A DNA stretch of 23,247 nucleotides from Dehalococcoidia bacterium (GTDB lineage Bacteria; Chloroflexota; Dehalococcoidia; GIF9; UBA5620): the NCBI GenBank assembly GCA_016783225.1, contig JADHWZ010000008.1, positions 1-23,247 of the forward strand. Reading direction: 5' to 3'. The translations under genes and the position numbers were made by a program. Shown here piece by piece: positions 1 through 7,395 of this stretch. Under the pieces are notes generated by a model. That model ran no database searches. It worked only from the letters and a program-made list of their open reading frames with translations, and was not told where the DNA came from. Position 1 is the stretch's first letter; each line of letters starts with the position of its first letter.

Positions 1-2
1 CG

Positions 3-56
3 GCACAAGCAGCTATCGAGCAGAAAGAAAAGGGCGAGACTGAATTCACGGCCTGA
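3..56 (+). CDS. C-terminal tail of an unidentified protein (cut by window start)
   Basis: Frame 3 from the first bases reads 17 sense codons to a TGA at 54-56. The residues are polar and helix-forming, ending GETEFTA. That is compatible with the end of a gene entering the window from the left, but the stretch is too short to identify or to prove coding. No terminator is visible after it. Treat as a weak call. Confidence 0.25.
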   Translation, partial: AQAAIEQKEKGETEFTA

Positions 57-418
57 GAATCTTCAAAGGGTCTGCCCCAGCCTGATTTCCATAGACCGTC
101 CAGAAATCGAATGCCTGGTCTCTGTTCCAGCACACCAGCCAATGATTGGGAGATGAATCTATGGGCTACGGCCCAATGCCTTCCACAGTTGTCTAGCTCG
201 AAGACCACGTCTGGCCGGGCATCACTATCCCATTAATCGGCTTCAACCATCTTGCGCAGCCGGTCCAGGAGTACGCCAAAACACTCAGGCATACATGCCC
301 GACACAACGTAGCCGCGCCCGGATAAGGCCTGTTGCCTGACTGCTCCAGAACTCTCAAGGAACAAGTACTACCGGGTTTGCCAGTGAGGCGTCTACTCGC
401 TTCTTCGATTCCGCGACC
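57..418. other. Intergenic region downstream of the universal stress gene
   Basis: No convincing gene or terminator is seen between the partial gene at the left edge and the end of the leftward universal stress gene. The only notable point is that, on the minus strand, the frame of the stress gene stays open for 61 codons after its TAG, to a TAA at 233-235; this is reported separately as a finding. Confidence 0.4.
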
Positions 419-1330
419 CTATTCCGCCCTGGCTCCCGGTGCCCTCACCAGCAAAACAGGAGTGCTTCCGGACCGTACAACCCTCTCCGCGACGCTCCCA
501 AAGACCAAACGTCCCACGCCAGACCGCCCGTGGGTCGACATGGCCACCACATCGGCATTGATTTCCTCGGCGAGCTTGATAATCTCCTGCCCCGCAGCAC
601 CAACCCTCACCTCGCACTTCACGGCAACACCTCTCTCCTTAAGTCCACTAGCCACCTTCTCGAGGTAACTCGCAGCACCTGCCTTCAGTGGTTCCATCTC
701 TTCCAGAGTATAGGGAATTTGGGCAGGTGCGTCCCCGGAGATATAGACATGATAAGCTATCGCTACTACCTGAAGCAGAGTGATCTCCGCTCCGAGTTTC
801 GAGGCAAGGTTCTCAATGTAGGGAATCACCGTTTCACCTTCTTTTGACCCATCCATAGGAATAAGCGCCTTGCTCAATACGCCCTTCTCACGCACGTCAG
901 GACGGGCGCCCTTGGCCCTGATAAGCACCACGGGCTGCTTGGTAGCCCTCAGCACCTTGTCCGCTATGCTCCCCAGAGCCCAGCGTCTGATGCCAGAACG
1001 GCCATGCGTTGCCATCACAATCAGGCCAACGTCGCTTCTGTCTGCATAATCCACAATCGACTCAGCAGGATCCCCGACCAGAACCATTGGCTCTATCGTG
1101 ATGGCTTCTCCAGCGGGCTTCCCAAGATACTTTGCACACTCGTCTCTTGCGGCCTCAACGGTCTTCTGGAGGTAGGACCGGAGCCCCTGCTGATCTTGTT
1201 CGTCAGTCGAGTGACTCACAGACATCAAGATAATCTCAGAGCCCAGTCTTCCAGCCAGCTGCTCAGCGTAGGGCAAGGCTACCTCAGCTACCTCCGAACC
1301 ATCCAGCGGGACAAGTATTCTCTCGTACAT
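419..1330 (-). CDS. Tandem universal stress protein (two UspA domains)
   Basis: A 303-residue cytoplasmic protein made of two universal stress protein domains, about residues 1-140 and 148-300. Each starts with a beta strand followed by a PLDGS/PMDGS-like motif and ends with the nucleotide-binding loop (ATHGRSG...LGS in the first, STHGRSG...FGS in the second). Both loops keep the GS pair typical of ATP-binding members. Tandem Usp proteins are usually linked to survival under stress or growth arrest; the specific role here is unknown. The start is well supported: AAGGAGG lies about 8 nt upstream of ATG. It is transcribed alone, away from the PRC-barrel gene, with a likely promoter at 1497-1525. 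Confidence 0.93.
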   Translation of the reverse strand: MYERILVPLDGSEVAEVALPYAEQLAGRLGSEIILMSVSHSTDEQDQQGLRSYLQKTVEAARDECAKYLGKPAGEAITIEPMVLVGDPAESIVDYADRSDVGLIVMATHGRSGIRRWALGSIADKVLRATKQPVVLIRAKGARPDVREKGVLSKALIPMDGSKEGETVIPYIENLASKLGAEITLLQVVAIAYHVYISGDAPAQIPYTLEEMEPLKAGAASYLEKVASGLKERGVAVKCEVRVGAAGQEIIKLAEEINADVVAMSTHGRSGVGRLVFGSVAERVVRSGSTPVLLVRAPGARAE

Positions 1331-1441
1331 TCCTTAGCCTCCTTCTCCAGTACTGTGATGCCACGTCTCTATGACTCAGCTTGAACCACAGGATCTCAAC
1401 CTCACTGGAGGAATCAGTCCACAGACTTCATAAGAGCTTTC

Positions 1442-1481
1442 ACAGCACGGCTGCTGTACAAGGCCGCCGCGTCGCGCGGCC
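1442..1481 (-). repeat. Two adjacent small inverted repeats in the stress-gene leader
   Basis: ACAGCA (1442-1447) pairs with TGCTGT (1452-1457) across a 4-nt loop. GGCCGC (1462-1467) pairs with GCGGCC (1476-1481) across an 8-nt loop rich in CG. Both would be in the RNA leader if the promoter at 1497-1525 is used. There is no U tract, so they are not a standard terminator. Function unknown. Confidence 0.4.
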
Positions 1482-1496
1482 AAAACCACAAATAGT

Positions 1497-1525
1497 ATCA
1501 TAACACATCTGTTTTGGATGTTGAA
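1497..1525 (-). promoter_or_regulatory. Predicted sigma70-type promoter for the universal stress gene
   Basis: On the minus strand the -35 box TTCAAC (1520-1525) and the -10 box TATGAT (1497-1502, 5 of 6 consensus) are separated by exactly 17 nt. The -10 is preceded by TGT, giving an extended -10. Transcription would start near 1490 and give a leader of about 160 nt before the start codon at 1330. Predicted by eye only. Confidence 0.45.
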
Positions 1526-1681
1526 GCTCGTGTTGAACAGCCGGTGAACGCAACGCCTCGATGCCATTATCATGCCACATCCAACACACTTCCACGAAAT
1601 CTTCGGCAGGCACACCCGAGTTCAGCCTCTCTGCAAAAAGGAGGCGGGAGTACAAGTATTCCGTTTCGCCTCGGCTGGATG

Positions 1682-1687
1682 TATAAT
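1682..1687 (+). promoter_or_regulatory. Predicted -10 box for the PRC-barrel gene
   Basis: A perfect TATAAT lies 70 nt upstream of the PRC-barrel start codon. The expected -35 position (1659-1664, TTCCGT) is a poor match, so the promoter may be weak or need an activator. Confidence 0.35.
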
Positions 1688-1756
1688 CTGAGCAGTAGTG
1701 TCGAAACGGAAGGGGGCATACTGACAGGATCCGCCTATTCCATGAAGGAGGTCTTA

Positions 1757-1981
1757 ATGAATACCAAGGAGCTATTCGGTAAGGAAGTGCTGGATGCAAA
1801 CGCTAACAGCGTAGGAAAGGTGGCTGATATCGATTTTGACATCCAGAAAGGAACTCTCAATCATATCGTGGTCAAGGCAGGGTTGACCAAGAGATATGCC
1901 ATCGCCTTGGACAAGATAGACAAAATCGGCGACAAAGTAATCCTCAGAATTGGAAGGAGCGATCTAGAAAAGAAACCCTAA
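1757..1981 (+). CDS. Small PRC-barrel domain protein
   Basis: A 74-residue protein that is essentially one PRC-barrel domain. It opens with NTKELFGKEVLDANANSVGK, the usual phrase of a ligand- or RNA-surface-binding PRC barrel, then alternating strands (VADIDFDI, LNHIVVKA, YAIALDKID, KVILRI). Free-standing PRC-barrel proteins are common in Chloroflexi and archaea and have no settled function. The frame is open further upstream, but ATG 1757 is chosen because GGAGG lies 6-7 nt before it and the domain starts immediately. The protein ends in a lysine-rich tail (LEKKP). It is monocistronic. Confidence 0.82.
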   Translation: MNTKELFGKEVLDANANSVGKVADIDFDIQKGTLNHIVVKAGLTKRYAIALDKIDKIGDKVILRIGRSDLEKKP

Positions 1982-2083
1982 AGACCTGGACGCGAAGCAG
2001 CAGGACGGGGAAACAAGAGACCCGGGTAGAGTAGTGCACCAGGTGGGTTTGTCCGAAGCCACGTGAGAGCCCCTTTGCATTTT

Positions 2084-2142
2084 GAGTATCGCAAGCTGCA
2101 AGCGGACACGGGCTGTTCACACTGGAAGCTTGCTCGATACTC
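2084..2142 (+). repeat. Long imperfect inverted repeat in the transporter leader
   Basis: GAGTATCG-CAAGCT (2084-2097) matches the reverse complement of AGCTTGCTCGATACTC (2127-2142), with only a 2-nt bulge, across a 29-nt loop. In RNA this forms a stem of 14 pairs. No U tract follows, so it is not a simple terminator. It could be an RNA control element or a DNA operator. Confidence 0.6.
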
Positions 2143-2168
2143 CACGTTGGTTCGCAGGTTAGATTGTT

Positions 2169-2196
2169 CCCATAGCTCAATTCCCCTCGCTATGGG
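2169..2196 (+). repeat. Perfect 8-bp inverted repeat in the transporter leader
   Basis: CCCATAGC (2169-2176) and GCTATGGG (2189-2196) are perfect reverse complements separated by 12 nt. The arm length and roughly two-turn centre spacing would suit a dimeric repressor site as well as an RNA hairpin. It lies 187 nt before the first transporter gene. Confidence 0.5.
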
Positions 2197-2382
2197 CACT
2201 CCCCAAAAAGAGGAACTCACGGGGGCAAGAGATGACCGGGAAGTCCCTTCGAACTCTCGGCGGTTGCAGCCCGAACTGGAGATGTGCTAGCTTGAAGCCA
2301 CCACACCTGGACAAAAGGTGGAAAGCAGGAAGAGAAAGCGGCATCGGCGAAACCATTTCCTCACCATCCTGACCGGTAACTG

Positions 2383-3054
2383 TTGGAAATGCTAGAAGCG
2401 TGGGAATTCGCGACGCAACGGCCGGAATTGCTGGCTGAGTGGACCCTCAGTCACCTCTGGATTGTCTTTGTTGCCAATGGAATAGCAGTTGTCCTCGGCA
2501 TAGCCCTAGGCCTCTATATCACAGGCAAAGGCAGGGACCATGTGGCAGATGCTGTCCTTTACCTGGCGGAGATAACCATGACTATCCCTAGCCTAGCCCT
2601 CTTTGGCCTACTAATGCTCCTGCTAAGTAGTATAGGGCTGAAAGCCATCGGGTTCCTTCCTGCAGTCATCGCTCTGGTAGTCTACGGCCAATTGCCCATA
2701 CTGCGGAATACCTATACAGCGATCCGACAAATTGACCCACCAATCATCGAAGCCGGAAAGGGAATGGGTATGAACGAGAGACAGATCCTTCTCAAGCTTA
2801 AGCTGCCCCTGGCCGTCCCCGTTATTATGGCAGGTTTGAGAAATGCTATTGTGATCAATATTGGCATTGCGGCAATTGCGGCTTTGATCGGTGCAGGAGG
2901 GCTTGGAGTCCCCATTTTCCGCGGCCTGAGAAACGCCCGGATGGATTTAATCATTCTGGGCGGAGCATCAGTCTCTATCTTGGCTCTGCTGATCGACGCC
3001 CTCATGTCGCGTTTGGAAAGATGGGTTACCCCTAAAGGACTGAAAAGAAGGTAA
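2383..3054 (+). CDS. Glycine betaine/choline-type ABC transporter permease (OpuC/YehW family)
   Basis: A 223-residue inner-membrane permease. Hydrophobic segments lie at about 25-47, 62-90, 95-112, 150-180 and 190-212, with the BPD_transp_1 coupling (EAA-type) loop near residues 124-142 (IEAGKGMGMNERQIL) that docks with the ATPase. It ends LERWVTPKGLKRR, a tail also seen in the second permease. The partner genes follow at once: the ATPase begins 4 nt after its stop. The start is uncertain: TTG at 2383 gives the longest frame, ATG at 2389 is two codons later, and neither has a good ribosome binding site. The substrate, probably a quaternary amine osmolyte, is inferred from the family. Confidence 0.88.
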   Translation: MEMLEAWEFATQRPELLAEWTLSHLWIVFVANGIAVVLGIALGLYITGKGRDHVADAVLYLAEITMTIPSLALFGLLMLLLSSIGLKAIGFLPAVIALVVYGQLPILRNTYTAIRQIDPPIIEAGKGMGMNERQILLKLKLPLAVPVIMAGLRNAIVINIGIAAIAALIGAGGLGVPIFRGLRNARMDLIILGGASVSILALLIDALMSRLERWVTPKGLKRR

Positions 3055-3058
3055 GGCG

Positions 3059-4174
3059 ATGATCAAATTGGAAGCGGTGAGCGAGGTCTATCCTGATGGA
3101 ACAGAAGCTGTAAAAGAGGTGAGCTTCGAGGTCGAGCAAGGAGAACTGTGCGTGCTGTTGGGTCCCTCGGGATGTGGGAAGACTACTACCATGAAGATGA
3201 TAAACCGCCTTATTCCTATTACCCGAGGGAAGATATATGTTGATGGCGTGGATAATACCGAGATAGATGAAGATGAACTACGTAGAAACATAGGCTATGC
3301 CATTCAAGACATCGGTCTCTTCCCTCACATGACTGTGGGACAAAACATAGAGACAGTCCCCGCGCTAAAAGGATGGCCGAAAGACAAACGAAGGCAGCGG
3401 GCAGAGGAACTTCTGGAGCTAATAGGGCTGAAGCCCGAGGAATTCGTAGACAAGTATCCCAGCGAGCTTTCCGGGGGGCAGTGCCAGCGAGTGGGCGTAG
3501 CCCGAGCCTTGGGAGCCGATCCTCCAATATTGTTGATGGATGAGCCATTCGGAGCCATCGATCCAATAACCAGGGCGAGACTGCAGGACGAATTCTTGAG
3601 GATACAGCAAGAGATACAGAAGACGATCATGTTTGTCACTCATGATATTTATGAGGCGATCAAGATGGGGGATAAGATTGCCCTGATGCATCAAGGGCAG
3701 CTGGTGCAATACGATACGCCCGCCAATTTGCTCTATAGGCCGAAGAATGAGTTTGTAGAGGACTTCGTTGGCGCCGACCGAGCCCTGAAAGGCCTACAGC
3801 TGCTCCGGGTAAAGGACGTTATGACGAGTTCTCCCCCCACGGTAAGAGCGGATGACGAAACACAGACTGCTGAGAAACAAATGAAACGTGAAGGAACCGA
3901 CTACCTGGTCGTCGTCAATGATGAGAGGCGGTTCCTGGGATGGGTGGAGCGAGCGAATCTGAGAACCGGGCGAATGGTGAGAGACATAATGCACTCCTCA
4001 ACCGCTACGGCTACAGCAAATACAGTGTTGAGTGAAGCGCTGTCCCTCATGTTGAGCAGCGGCCTGAGAACCCTGGCCATAGTTGACCGAGCCAACGAAC
4101 TAGAGGGGATCGTGAGCTTCGACGCCATACAGAAGGCACTGGGTGACGCAACACTGAGGAGCAGAGCTGAATGA
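3059..4174 (+). CDS. opuCA: Osmolyte ABC transporter ATP-binding protein with two CBS domains (OpuCA/YehX type)
   Basis: A 371-residue ATPase driving import of glycine betaine, choline or a related solute. Walker A is GPSGCGKT (residues 35-42), the ABC signature LSGGQ (137-141), Walker B ends at D161-E162, and the switch histidine follows in VTHD. The C-terminal third carries two CBS domains, about 255-310 (VKDVMTSSPPTV...) and 315-368 (VRDIMHSSTATA...). In OpuCA/OpuA such CBS pairs sense ionic strength or cyclic-di-AMP, so activity is probably gated by osmotic state. Its stop overlaps the next start in an ATGA, showing translational coupling with the second permease. All catalytic motifs are intact. 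Confidence 0.95.
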   Translation: MIKLEAVSEVYPDGTEAVKEVSFEVEQGELCVLLGPSGCGKTTTMKMINRLIPITRGKIYVDGVDNTEIDEDELRRNIGYAIQDIGLFPHMTVGQNIETVPALKGWPKDKRRQRAEELLELIGLKPEEFVDKYPSELSGGQCQRVGVARALGADPPILLMDEPFGAIDPITRARLQDEFLRIQQEIQKTIMFVTHDIYEAIKMGDKIALMHQGQLVQYDTPANLLYRPKNEFVEDFVGADRALKGLQLLRVKDVMTSSPPTVRADDETQTAEKQMKREGTDYLVVVNDERRFLGWVERANLRTGRMVRDIMHSSTATATANTVLSEALSLMLSSGLRTLAIVDRANELEGIVSFDAIQKALGDATLRSRAE

Positions 4175-4890
4175 GGCACCATGCTATTCTGGCCAGCCTC
4201 TTGGTAATCCTTATTGCACTCACCGTCTGGATTACCAGCATGGACAAGATAGGGGTCTATGACGTTTTTTCCTGGCGTGATTTATTCAGTTGTACCTGGG
4301 CTCATTTCAAGATGGTATTCATAGCAGAGCTCATAGCGGTCTCCGTGGGCGTGCCTCTGGGAATCCTGGTGACTCGACCGGGTTTCAAGAAACTTGCAAC
4401 ACCTGTGATCGGTGGAGCGAACGTAGGACAGACTATACCCAGCTTGGCCATAATTGCCATCATGGCTCCTCTTCTGGGTTTCGGCCTTCGGTCAGCGGTT
4501 GTAGCCTTGTTCATCTATGGACTCCTTCCCGTCTTGCGCAATGCCTATGCCGGCATAAACAACATCAATCCTGCCATTGTGGAAGCTGCCAGGGGAATGG
4601 GAATGACGAGAGGTGAAATCGCTCGAAAGGTAGAGTTACCCCTGGCCCTTCCAGTGATAATGGCTGGCATCAGGGTCTCCACAATCATAACGGTGGGGAC
4701 GGCGGAGTTGGCTGTTCTCGTTGGTGGCGCTGGGTTAGGCAGAATCACTCTGACCGGGGTTTTCGCCCGAGAAGCTCTGCTCATCCTGCAGGGAGCAGCA
4801 CCTACAGCGGCCATGGCCATCATCCTGGGTTTCATTCTGGAACGCATAGAAAAACGGATGACCCCGCGAGGCCTTCAGTTCCAGAATTGA
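4171..4890 (+). CDS. Glycine betaine/choline-type ABC transporter permease, second subunit
   Basis: A 239-residue membrane permease paralogous to the one at 2383. It has an N-terminal signal-anchor-like segment (about 6-20), further membrane spans, and the coupling loop VEAARGMGMTRGEIARKVEL near residues 130-150. The end (ERIEKRMTPRGL) parallels the first permease's VTPKGL ending. The start ATG overlaps the ATPase stop by 4 nt. Two distinct permeases plus one ATPase match the heteromeric OpuC and YehZYXW (OsmU) systems. Downstream, 96 nt separate it from the binding protein, and that gap holds a likely second promoter. Confidence 0.9.
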   Translation: MRHHAILASLLVILIALTVWITSMDKIGVYDVFSWRDLFSCTWAHFKMVFIAELIAVSVGVPLGILVTRPGFKKLATPVIGGANVGQTIPSLAIIAIMAPLLGFGLRSAVVALFIYGLLPVLRNAYAGINNINPAIVEAARGMGMTRGEIARKVELPLALPVIMAGIRVSTIITVGTAELAVLVGGAGLGRITLTGVFAREALLILQGAAPTAAMAIILGFILERIEKRMTPRGLQFQN

Positions 4891-4913
4891 TTGTTTCGAG
4901 AGGGGATGTGAGA

Positions 4914-4922
4914 TGCTATAAT
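4914..4922 (+). promoter_or_regulatory. Predicted extended -10 promoter for the binding-protein gene
   Basis: TG-C-TATAAT, a perfect extended -10, lies in the gap between the second permease and the binding-protein gene, 65 nt before its ATG. No good -35 is seen at 17 nt, which extended -10 promoters tolerate. It would let the binding protein be made in excess over the membrane parts. Confidence 0.5.
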
Positions 4923-4986
4923 ATGTCAGCAAGAGTAGGCTGAAAGGCGCAAACCCCGCAACACAGCATTCTGAGGAGGTAAAAAG

Positions 4987-5946
4987 ATGCGTAGACCAGC
5001 TGTTATCATTTCGATCGCTCTCTCAATCCTTATTCTTCTTGCCATGGCGTTAGGGTGTGCGGCACCGGCAGGCAATGAAGTGACTGTCGGGAACAAGAAT
5101 TTCACAGAGCAGTACGTCGTCGGTGAGTTGATAAAGCAGCTATTGGAGGACCGCGGGTTCACGGTCGACTTGGTATCGGACCTCTCTTCTATGGCCCTCA
5201 GGCAAGGAATGGAAGCTGGCGACATCGATATCTGCGCCGACTATACCGGGACGGGCTGGATGACTCATCTCGGCCACGAGTACCAACCAGGGACAGACAA
5301 CAACGAACTCTACCGCCTCGTAAAAGAAGAGGAAGAGGGCAAAGGCTTCATCTGGCTGAATCCGATGTGGAACAATAACACTTACGCTCTTGCTTCCTGG
5401 CCCGAGTTCGTCGAAGAACACGGCCTGAAGACGCTCTCCGACTTGGCGGCGCTTTGTCAAGAAAAAGAAGGAGAGATCAAGACTTTTGTCGGCTTTGAGT
5501 TCTCCACTCGTCCGGACGGTCTCCCTGCCTTGGAGCGGCACTACGATTTCAAAGTCGCTGAACCGTCTCTCATGACCGGTGCCCCAGGGACCTCGCTACT
5601 TGGTTTGCAGGAACACCATTGCGAAGTGGCTATGGTCTTCGGCACCGACGCTGCGATCGCCAAACATGGTTGGCACGTGTATATGGACGACAAGTCTTTC
5701 TTCCCTCCGTATGACCTGGCCCCTTATGTCCGCGACGAGGTTCTTGCTAAGCACCCCGAAATTGCGGATATTCTCAATGAACTGGTGGCCACCTTTCCCG
5801 GCGGCGGTGAAGCTGCCACTCCTGAGACAGTCGCCGAATGCCAGAAGGCCTGGCAGGAGCTTAACGCCAATGTTGACATTGACAAAATGGAACCCGACGA
5901 GGTCGCCCATGAATATCTGGTTAAACACGGCTTGGTCCGGGATTAG
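4987..5946 (+). CDS. opuCC: Osmolyte ABC transporter substrate-binding lipoprotein (OpuCC/YehZ type, OpuAC domain)
   Basis: A 319-residue secreted binding protein. A hydrophobic signal (about 5-22) ends in ALGC with the lipid-accepting cysteine at 24, though the -2 leucine is not ideal for a lipobox. The mature part starts with VTVGNKNFTEQYVVGEL, the hallmark opening of quaternary-amine binding proteins of the OpuAC type, and includes the DICADYTGTGW segment typical of OpuCC/ProX-like proteins. AGGAGG is placed 7 nt before ATG. It is the last gene of the transporter cluster and likely has its own promoter. The exact ligand (glycine betaine, choline, carnitine) cannot be told from sequence alone. 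Confidence 0.93.
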   Translation: MRRPAVIISIALSILILLAMALGCAAPAGNEVTVGNKNFTEQYVVGELIKQLLEDRGFTVDLVSDLSSMALRQGMEAGDIDICADYTGTGWMTHLGHEYQPGTDNNELYRLVKEEEEGKGFIWLNPMWNNNTYALASWPEFVEEHGLKTLSDLAALCQEKEGEIKTFVGFEFSTRPDGLPALERHYDFKVAEPSLMTGAPGTSLLGLQEHHCEVAMVFGTDAAIAKHGWHVYMDDKSFFPPYDLAPYVRDEVLAKHPEIADILNELVATFPGGGEAATPETVAECQKAWQELNANVDIDKMEPDEVAHEYLVKHGLVRD

Positions 5947-6024
5947 GCGACCACACTGGCTTCTGTGTATCGAAAAAAAGAAGTAAAGGCAAACGACACA
6001 AAAGCAGATGGAGGATGACTCATT

Positions 6025-6981
6025 ATGAGCAAGTTTGAAGTAAACGAGGTAGACAAGGTCGAAATACTCACCCTCGAGGACAACTACATCGATATCGCTT
6101 CGCTGGATAATTCTACTATAGTCACCAGGGGTAGCCCCATTAAGGATATGCAACTGAGGAACTCAATTCTGGCCGAGCATGGTTTCTCCGCCCTGGTTAA
6201 GTGCACAACAAACGACAAAACAAGAACGATCATCTTCGACTTCGGCTTTTCTACGGATGTTGCCGCGCGGAATGCTGATGCCTTGAATGTTGATCTGACT
6301 GAGGTTGAGGTAGCTGCCTTATCCCACGGCCATATAGACCATTTCGGGGGGCTGGGCGAGGTAGCCAAGAGAATCGGTAAGCAGGGACTGCAACTCATCC
6401 TCCACCCCACCGCATTCAGGCCAAACCGATACCTTCTGCCCATCCCGGGCTTCAAGATTGGTATGCCTGCGCCAGCAAAAGAAGAGGTCGAAAAAGCAGG
6501 TTTTCGGATTGTCGAAACAAAGGAACCATGCTCTTTGCTGGATGGAGAGGCCTTGTTGTTGGGCGAGATCCCCAGAAGGACAACCTTTGAAAAGGGGTTG
6601 CCATTTGCATTCTACGAGCAAGACGGGAAGCAAATCTGGGATCCGACGGAAGATGACACGTCGCTGGTCATGAATATGAGAGGTAAGGGTCTGGTGATAC
6701 TATCTGGTTGCGGCCATTCGGGGATAATCAATACGGTACAATATGCCAAGGAGGTTACGGGTGTAAACAAGGTACATGTGGTTATGGGAGGATTCCATTT
6801 AACCGGGCCGGTTTTCGAACCCGTCATTGATGACACGGTGAAATCCATGAAGGAAATAGGCCCGGACTACGTCATCCCCACTCATTGCACAGGGAGAAAG
6901 ACCGCCATCGCCTTTGAAAAAGCCATGCCCGCTCAATTCATACTGAACATGTCAGGGACAAAATTGACTTTTGCCGCCTAG
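6025..6981 (+). CDS. Metallo-beta-lactamase fold hydrolase (COG1237-like)
   Basis: A 318-residue cytoplasmic protein with the metal-binding motif HGHIDH (101-106), followed by FGG. Further conserved pieces are IILSGCGHSGIINT-like text, GGFHL and PTHCTG, which supply later metal ligands. This arrangement matches the COG1237 branch, which includes archaeal proteins related to dihydropterin phosphate synthases of methanopterin-type pathways; the true substrate is unknown. The start ATG has GGAGG about 10 nt upstream. It lies 78 nt after the transporter binding protein on the same strand with no terminator between, so it may be co-transcribed, but a functional link is not evident. Confidence 0.88.
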   Translation: MSKFEVNEVDKVEILTLEDNYIDIASLDNSTIVTRGSPIKDMQLRNSILAEHGFSALVKCTTNDKTRTIIFDFGFSTDVAARNADALNVDLTEVEVAALSHGHIDHFGGLGEVAKRIGKQGLQLILHPTAFRPNRYLLPIPGFKIGMPAPAKEEVEKAGFRIVETKEPCSLLDGEALLLGEIPRRTTFEKGLPFAFYEQDGKQIWDPTEDDTSLVMNMRGKGLVILSGCGHSGIINTVQYAKEVTGVNKVHVVMGGFHLTGPVFEPVIDDTVKSMKEIGPDYVIPTHCTGRKTAIAFEKAMPAQFILNMSGTKLTFAA

Positions 6982-7395
6982 TCGAGCTTGTCAGTCAAGG
7001 AAGCACTGTCTCAATGAAAGAAGCAGGCGCGGGCTGCGAAGTGTGCCTTGCAAGAGCGCGAGCCATGTCATGCTCATGAAACCCGCTGTTTCGCTGGATA
7101 TCGGCTGTGGCAGTGCTGTAGAGTCCCGCACAGCAGACCCATTTCCATTCTGCTCCCAGAGGGGCCGCGGGGACAAGGCGAGCCCGGGCAGCAACGACTA
7201 TCTCTATCTGAGCTTATGGTGTCCCCACCCCTGGCAGAGCGATTCGCCCGTATACTCCTTGATGCACAGGGCAGGGAATACAAGGCACTTTCCCAAGCGT
7301 GAGGACCTTTCTGGAGCGAGACTGTCCTACGGTACGTCCACACCCCGGCGAGGTCTTGCGAAGAACCCAGGTCGGTCAAGGAGGAGCCCATAACA
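6982..7395. other. Intergenic region with no recognised feature
   Basis: A 414-bp GC-rich spacer between the hydrolase and the SMP-30 gene. Short open frames exist here, but they have no ribosome binding sites, no recognisable domains and no protein-like composition. No terminator or promoter could be supported. Only the GGAG just before the GTG at 7396 is clearly functional. Confidence 0.4.

Larger units (their letters stand above)
1331..1756. other. Divergent intergenic region between stress gene and PRC-barrel gene
   Basis: A 426-bp spacer holding promoters for both flanking genes: a minus-strand promoter at 1497-1525 and a plus-strand -10 box at 1682-1687. It also has two adjacent small inverted repeats at 1442-1457 and 1462-1481, which would lie in the 5' leader of the stress gene transcript. 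No gene is seen here. The open frame that runs from 1514 into the PRC-barrel gene lacks any sign of translation upstream of 1757. Confidence 0.5.
1982..2382 (+). other. Leader region upstream of the osmolyte transporter operon
   Basis: A 401-bp spacer before the transporter genes. No gene is seen. It contains a long imperfect inverted repeat (2084-2142) and a perfect 8-bp inverted repeat (2169-2196), listed separately. No clear consensus promoter is visible. The layout would suit a structured leader or operator region controlling the transporter, but no known riboswitch class is recognised. Confidence 0.4.

Noticed and set aside
1514..1756. N-terminal extension of the PRC-barrel protein
   Set aside because: The open frame has low-complexity, unconserved text, spans the likely promoter, and the strong ribosome binding site lies directly before 1757.
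1982..2382. A known riboswitch upstream of the transporter
   Set aside because: Two stems are clear, but conserved loop sequences of known glycine, SAM or other common classes could not be matched.
7048..7302. A gene in the gap before the SMP-30 gene
   Set aside because: No start signal, no domain, composition of random GC-rich DNA.
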